A stretch of DNA of 17,086 nucleotides from positions 1 through 17,086 of the forward strand of contig UQWK01000043.1 of NCBI GenBank assembly GCA_900544725.1. The letters run 5' to 3'. The DNA comes from an uncultured Collinsella sp. (GTDB taxonomy: Bacteria > Actinomycetota > Coriobacteriia > Coriobacteriales > Coriobacteriaceae). Below the pieces are notes generated by a model, which worked only from the letters and a program-made list of their open reading frames with translations, was not told the origin of the DNA and did not search any database. Position 1 is the first letter of the stretch. The number at the start of each line of letters is the position of its first letter. Below are positions 15,171 to 17,086 of the stretch, piece after piece. The position numbers and the translations under genes are program-made.

Positions 15171-16841
15171 CTAAACCTCCATGACGACCGGGATGATCAT
15201 CGGACGGGTGCGCGTACGGCTCCAGATAAAGTTAGAGAGCGAATCGCGCACGGCCTTGCGAATGGCATCGGAACCGCTGCTGGTAAAGCTAAACTTACCC
15301 TTCTCGATCGTCTTCATAATGGACGCGGAGGCATCCTCGGAGAACTGGTCGTCGATGGCAAACGAGACGCCGCGGCCCGAGAACTCGATGGCCTCGATCT
15401 TCTTGTGTTTGAGGGAGACGATGGCAACGGCCGTGACCATACCGTCGTTGGCGAGCTTCTGGCGATCGCGCAGGACGATGGGGTCAGTATCGCCGATACG
15501 CAGGCCGTCGACGTAAACGACACCGGACTCGACGGGCGTACCGCGCTTGACGATACCACCGCGCATCTCGAGCGTGTCGCCGTTATCGAGGATAAAGATA
15601 TGATCGTCCTTGATGCCCATCTTGCGGGCCAGCTGGGCATGGGCGCGCAGATGCACGGCCTCACCGTGAACCGGCATAAAGTACGTGGGCTTGGCCATGG
15701 CCATCAGGAGCTTGAGCTCCTCCTGGCTACCGTGACCCGAGACGTGGACGAGAGCGCGGTTCTTATCCCACACGTCGCAGCCGAGCTTGGCCAGGCTGTT
15801 GACGACCTGCTGGACGGCCTTCTCGTTGCCAGGAACGGGAGTTGCCGAAAGGATAACGGTATCGCCCTCGTGGATGGAGAGCGTCTTGTGCTCGCCATTG
15901 GCCATGCGGGACAGGGCCGACAGCGGCTCGCCCTGCGAACCAGTGCACATGACGACGATCTTGTCGTCAGGCAGGTTATCAATATCGAAGGCATCGATGA
16001 TATCGGCATCATCGATGTTGAGATAACCGAGCTCGCGCGCCACGCGGGTGTTCGTGAGCATGGAGCGACCGGTCACAACGACCTTACGGCCGCACTTGCG
16101 GGCGGCATCGCAGATCTGCTGCAAACGATGGATGTGGCTCGAGAACGATGCGACGAACACGCGACCCGGAGCGTTCTTGATGGCGTGCAGCAGGTTGGGA
16201 CCAACCTCGGCCTCGGACTTGGTAAAGCCGGGAACCGTGGCATTGGTGGAATCGGAAAGCAGCAGGTCGATGCCCTGCTTGGCAAAGCGGCTGATAGCGG
16301 CATAGTCGGGCGTGACGCCATCGATGGGCGTCTGGTCGAGCTTAAAGTCGCCGGTGTGCATAACGGTGCCCTGATTAGTACGGATGAACACGCCCAGAGC
16401 GCCGGGGATGGAGTGCGTCATCGAGAAGAAGTCGAGCGAGATGCCGCCGAGGTTGACATGGCTGCCGCCCTTGACCTCGCGGAACTTGGGCGCGCGGATT
16501 CGGAACTCGGAGAGCTTGCCCTCGATAAAACCGAGCGTCAGCTTGCTCGAGAAGATGGGCACCTTGTTGTTGAGGTCCTGCAGCAGGTACGGAAGCGAAC
16601 CGGTGTGGTCCTCGTGGCCGTGGGTGACGATGATACCGCGGAGCTTCTCCTCGTTCTCCAGAACATAGGTGTAGTCGGGAAGCACCAGGTCGATACCGGG
16701 CTGGGAGTCATCCGGGAACATAAGACCGGCGTCGACGAGCACCATGTCGTCGCCGCACTCGAAGACCGTCATGTTCTTGCCGATGCCGTCAAGACCGCCG
16801 AGCGGGATGATCTTCAAGGGAGATGATTTTTTAGCTGCCAT
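15171..16841 (-). CDS. rnj: Ribonuclease J
   Basis: Metallo-beta-lactamase/beta-CASP ribonuclease with 5'-3' exonuclease and endonuclease activity in mRNA decay and rRNA maturation. The 556-residue product has the usual length. The zinc motif HGHEDH is at 74-79, with further ligands H143 (MTHSIPG) and D165 (HTGDFKLD). Other parts are the beta-CASP section with FVASFSSHIHRLQQI near 230-244, VSGHGSQEEL, and the MPVHGE motif. A C-terminal domain follows. The ATG has only AAAGGA some 14 nt upstream, an unusually long spacing, and no closer alternative start exists. Its last codons (MEV-stop) carry the ribosome site of ftsK, with one nucleotide between the genes. Confidence 0.95.
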   Translation of the reverse strand: MAAKKSSPLKIIPLGGLDGIGKNMTVFECGDDMVLVDAGLMFPDDSQPGIDLVLPDYTYVLENEEKLRGIIVTHGHEDHTGSLPYLLQDLNNKVPIFSSKLTLGFIEGKLSEFRIRAPKFREVKGGSHVNLGGISLDFFSMTHSIPGALGVFIRTNQGTVMHTGDFKLDQTPIDGVTPDYAAISRFAKQGIDLLLSDSTNATVPGFTKSEAEVGPNLLHAIKNAPGRVFVASFSSHIHRLQQICDAARKCGRKVVVTGRSMLTNTRVARELGYLNIDDADIIDAFDIDNLPDDKIVVMCTGSQGEPLSALSRMANGEHKTLSIHEGDTVILSATPVPGNEKAVQQVVNSLAKLGCDVWDKNRALVHVSGHGSQEELKLLMAMAKPTYFMPVHGEAVHLRAHAQLARKMGIKDDHIFILDNGDTLEMRGGIVKRGTPVESGVVYVDGLRIGDTDPIVLRDRQKLANDGMVTAVAIVSLKHKKIEAIEFSGRGVSFAIDDQFSEDASASIMKTIEKGKFSFTSSGSDAIRKAVRDSLSNFIWSRTRTRPMIIPVVMEV

Positions 16842-17086
16842 AGGTTAGTGTGGTTTCCTTTCTTCGAAACGGGTCTGGAACAACCGACGGGGCGCTTCTG
16901 GCAAACCGACCGCCGGGAACGTACAAACATGCATCACAGAGTCGATGCAGTAACCACAGTATGATACCCATTTGCACAACAACAGACCACCCATGCATCA
17001 AAGCCCCATCTGAACTGGTCTATCCCGCCGGTCTGGGGCCATCGGGGGCCGGGGCGGGTTAAGTTTGCTGCTCTACAGTCCTGCGC
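16842..17086 (-). other. Region upstream of rnj without a supported full gene
   Basis: No convincing coding frame covers these 245 bases. On the minus strand a frame from the window edge reads RRTVEQQT and stops at 17059; it could be the tail of the preceding gene, but eight residues cannot show that. TATCAT (minus strand, near 16962) is a possible -10 box without a good -35 partner, so I do not call a promoter. A 6-bp inverted repeat TGCATC/GATGCA with an 8-base loop lies at 16930-16949. An open frame on the plus strand here (16850-17062) shows no sign of being real. Confidence 0.4.
17024..17058 (-). terminator. GC-rich inverted repeat, possible terminator of the gene preceding rnj
   Basis: CCCGCCGG at 17024-17031 pairs with CCGG-GG-CGGG at 17049-17058 across a two-base bulge, giving a stable 8-bp GC stem. 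It begins directly after a minus-strand TAA at 17059-17061. Its downstream side (AUAGACC) has no U tract, so an intrinsic terminator is not certain. Position after a stop codon and before the rnj leader is the main support. Confidence 0.35.

Noticed and set aside
14970..16826. A 618-codon plus-strand open frame opposite rnj and the start of ftsK
   Set aside because: Shadow of rnj codon use; low-complexity composition, no recognisable family, and it crosses a gene junction.

Overview
The window is a block of bacterial housekeeping genes. Every protein-coding gene I can support lies on the minus strand, so transcription runs from high to low coordinates. The gene set suggests a high-GC Gram-positive of the Coriobacteriia type, possibly close to Collinsella: RNase J and RNase Y occur together, spoVS is present without other sporulation genes, recA sits in a recA-recX-rny order, and the recA promoter carries a Bacillus/actinobacterial-type LexA box (CGAAC-N4-GTTCG). 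The taxonomic call is inference from gene content, not from a marker comparison. I see no mobile element, CRISPR array, tRNA or rRNA.

Layout, in the direction of transcription. (1) Cell envelope, division and RNA block: rnj (RNase J), ftsK (DNA translocase), a RodZ-like membrane HTH protein, a YajQ-family protein, rimO (ribosomal protein S12 methylthiotransferase), pgsA (phosphatidylglycerophosphate synthase) and a stand-alone CinA C-terminal amidohydrolase. These genes are packed with gaps of 0-27 nt and end at a 24-bp palindromic terminator. (2) DNA repair block: recA and recX, driven by a near-consensus promoter whose spacer holds a perfect LexA box. About 30 bp further upstream is a helically phased array of six CCA/CCAAA motifs. 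(3) RNA metabolism block: rny (RNase Y) behind its own strong promoter and a leader of about 160 nt with hairpins, then an unnamed GHKL-type ATPase, spoVS, miaB, miaA and the first codons of a further gene. miaB and miaA form one tRNA-modification pathway (i6A37 then ms2i6A37) and are translationally coupled by a TAATG overlap.

The functions link nucleases (J and Y), radical-SAM methylthiotransferases (MiaB for tRNA, RimO for ribosome), recombination (RecA/RecX) and chromosome segregation (FtsK). The parts least explained by known biology are the GHKL ATPase between rny and spoVS, the two dyad-symmetric sites in front of spoVS, the duplicated basic peptide in the FtsK linker, the phased repeat array upstream of recA, and the RG-rich linker of the RodZ-like protein. 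Several gene starts were moved inward from the longest open frame because a clear Shine-Dalgarno sequence points to an internal start: miaB, spoVS, rny and recA.
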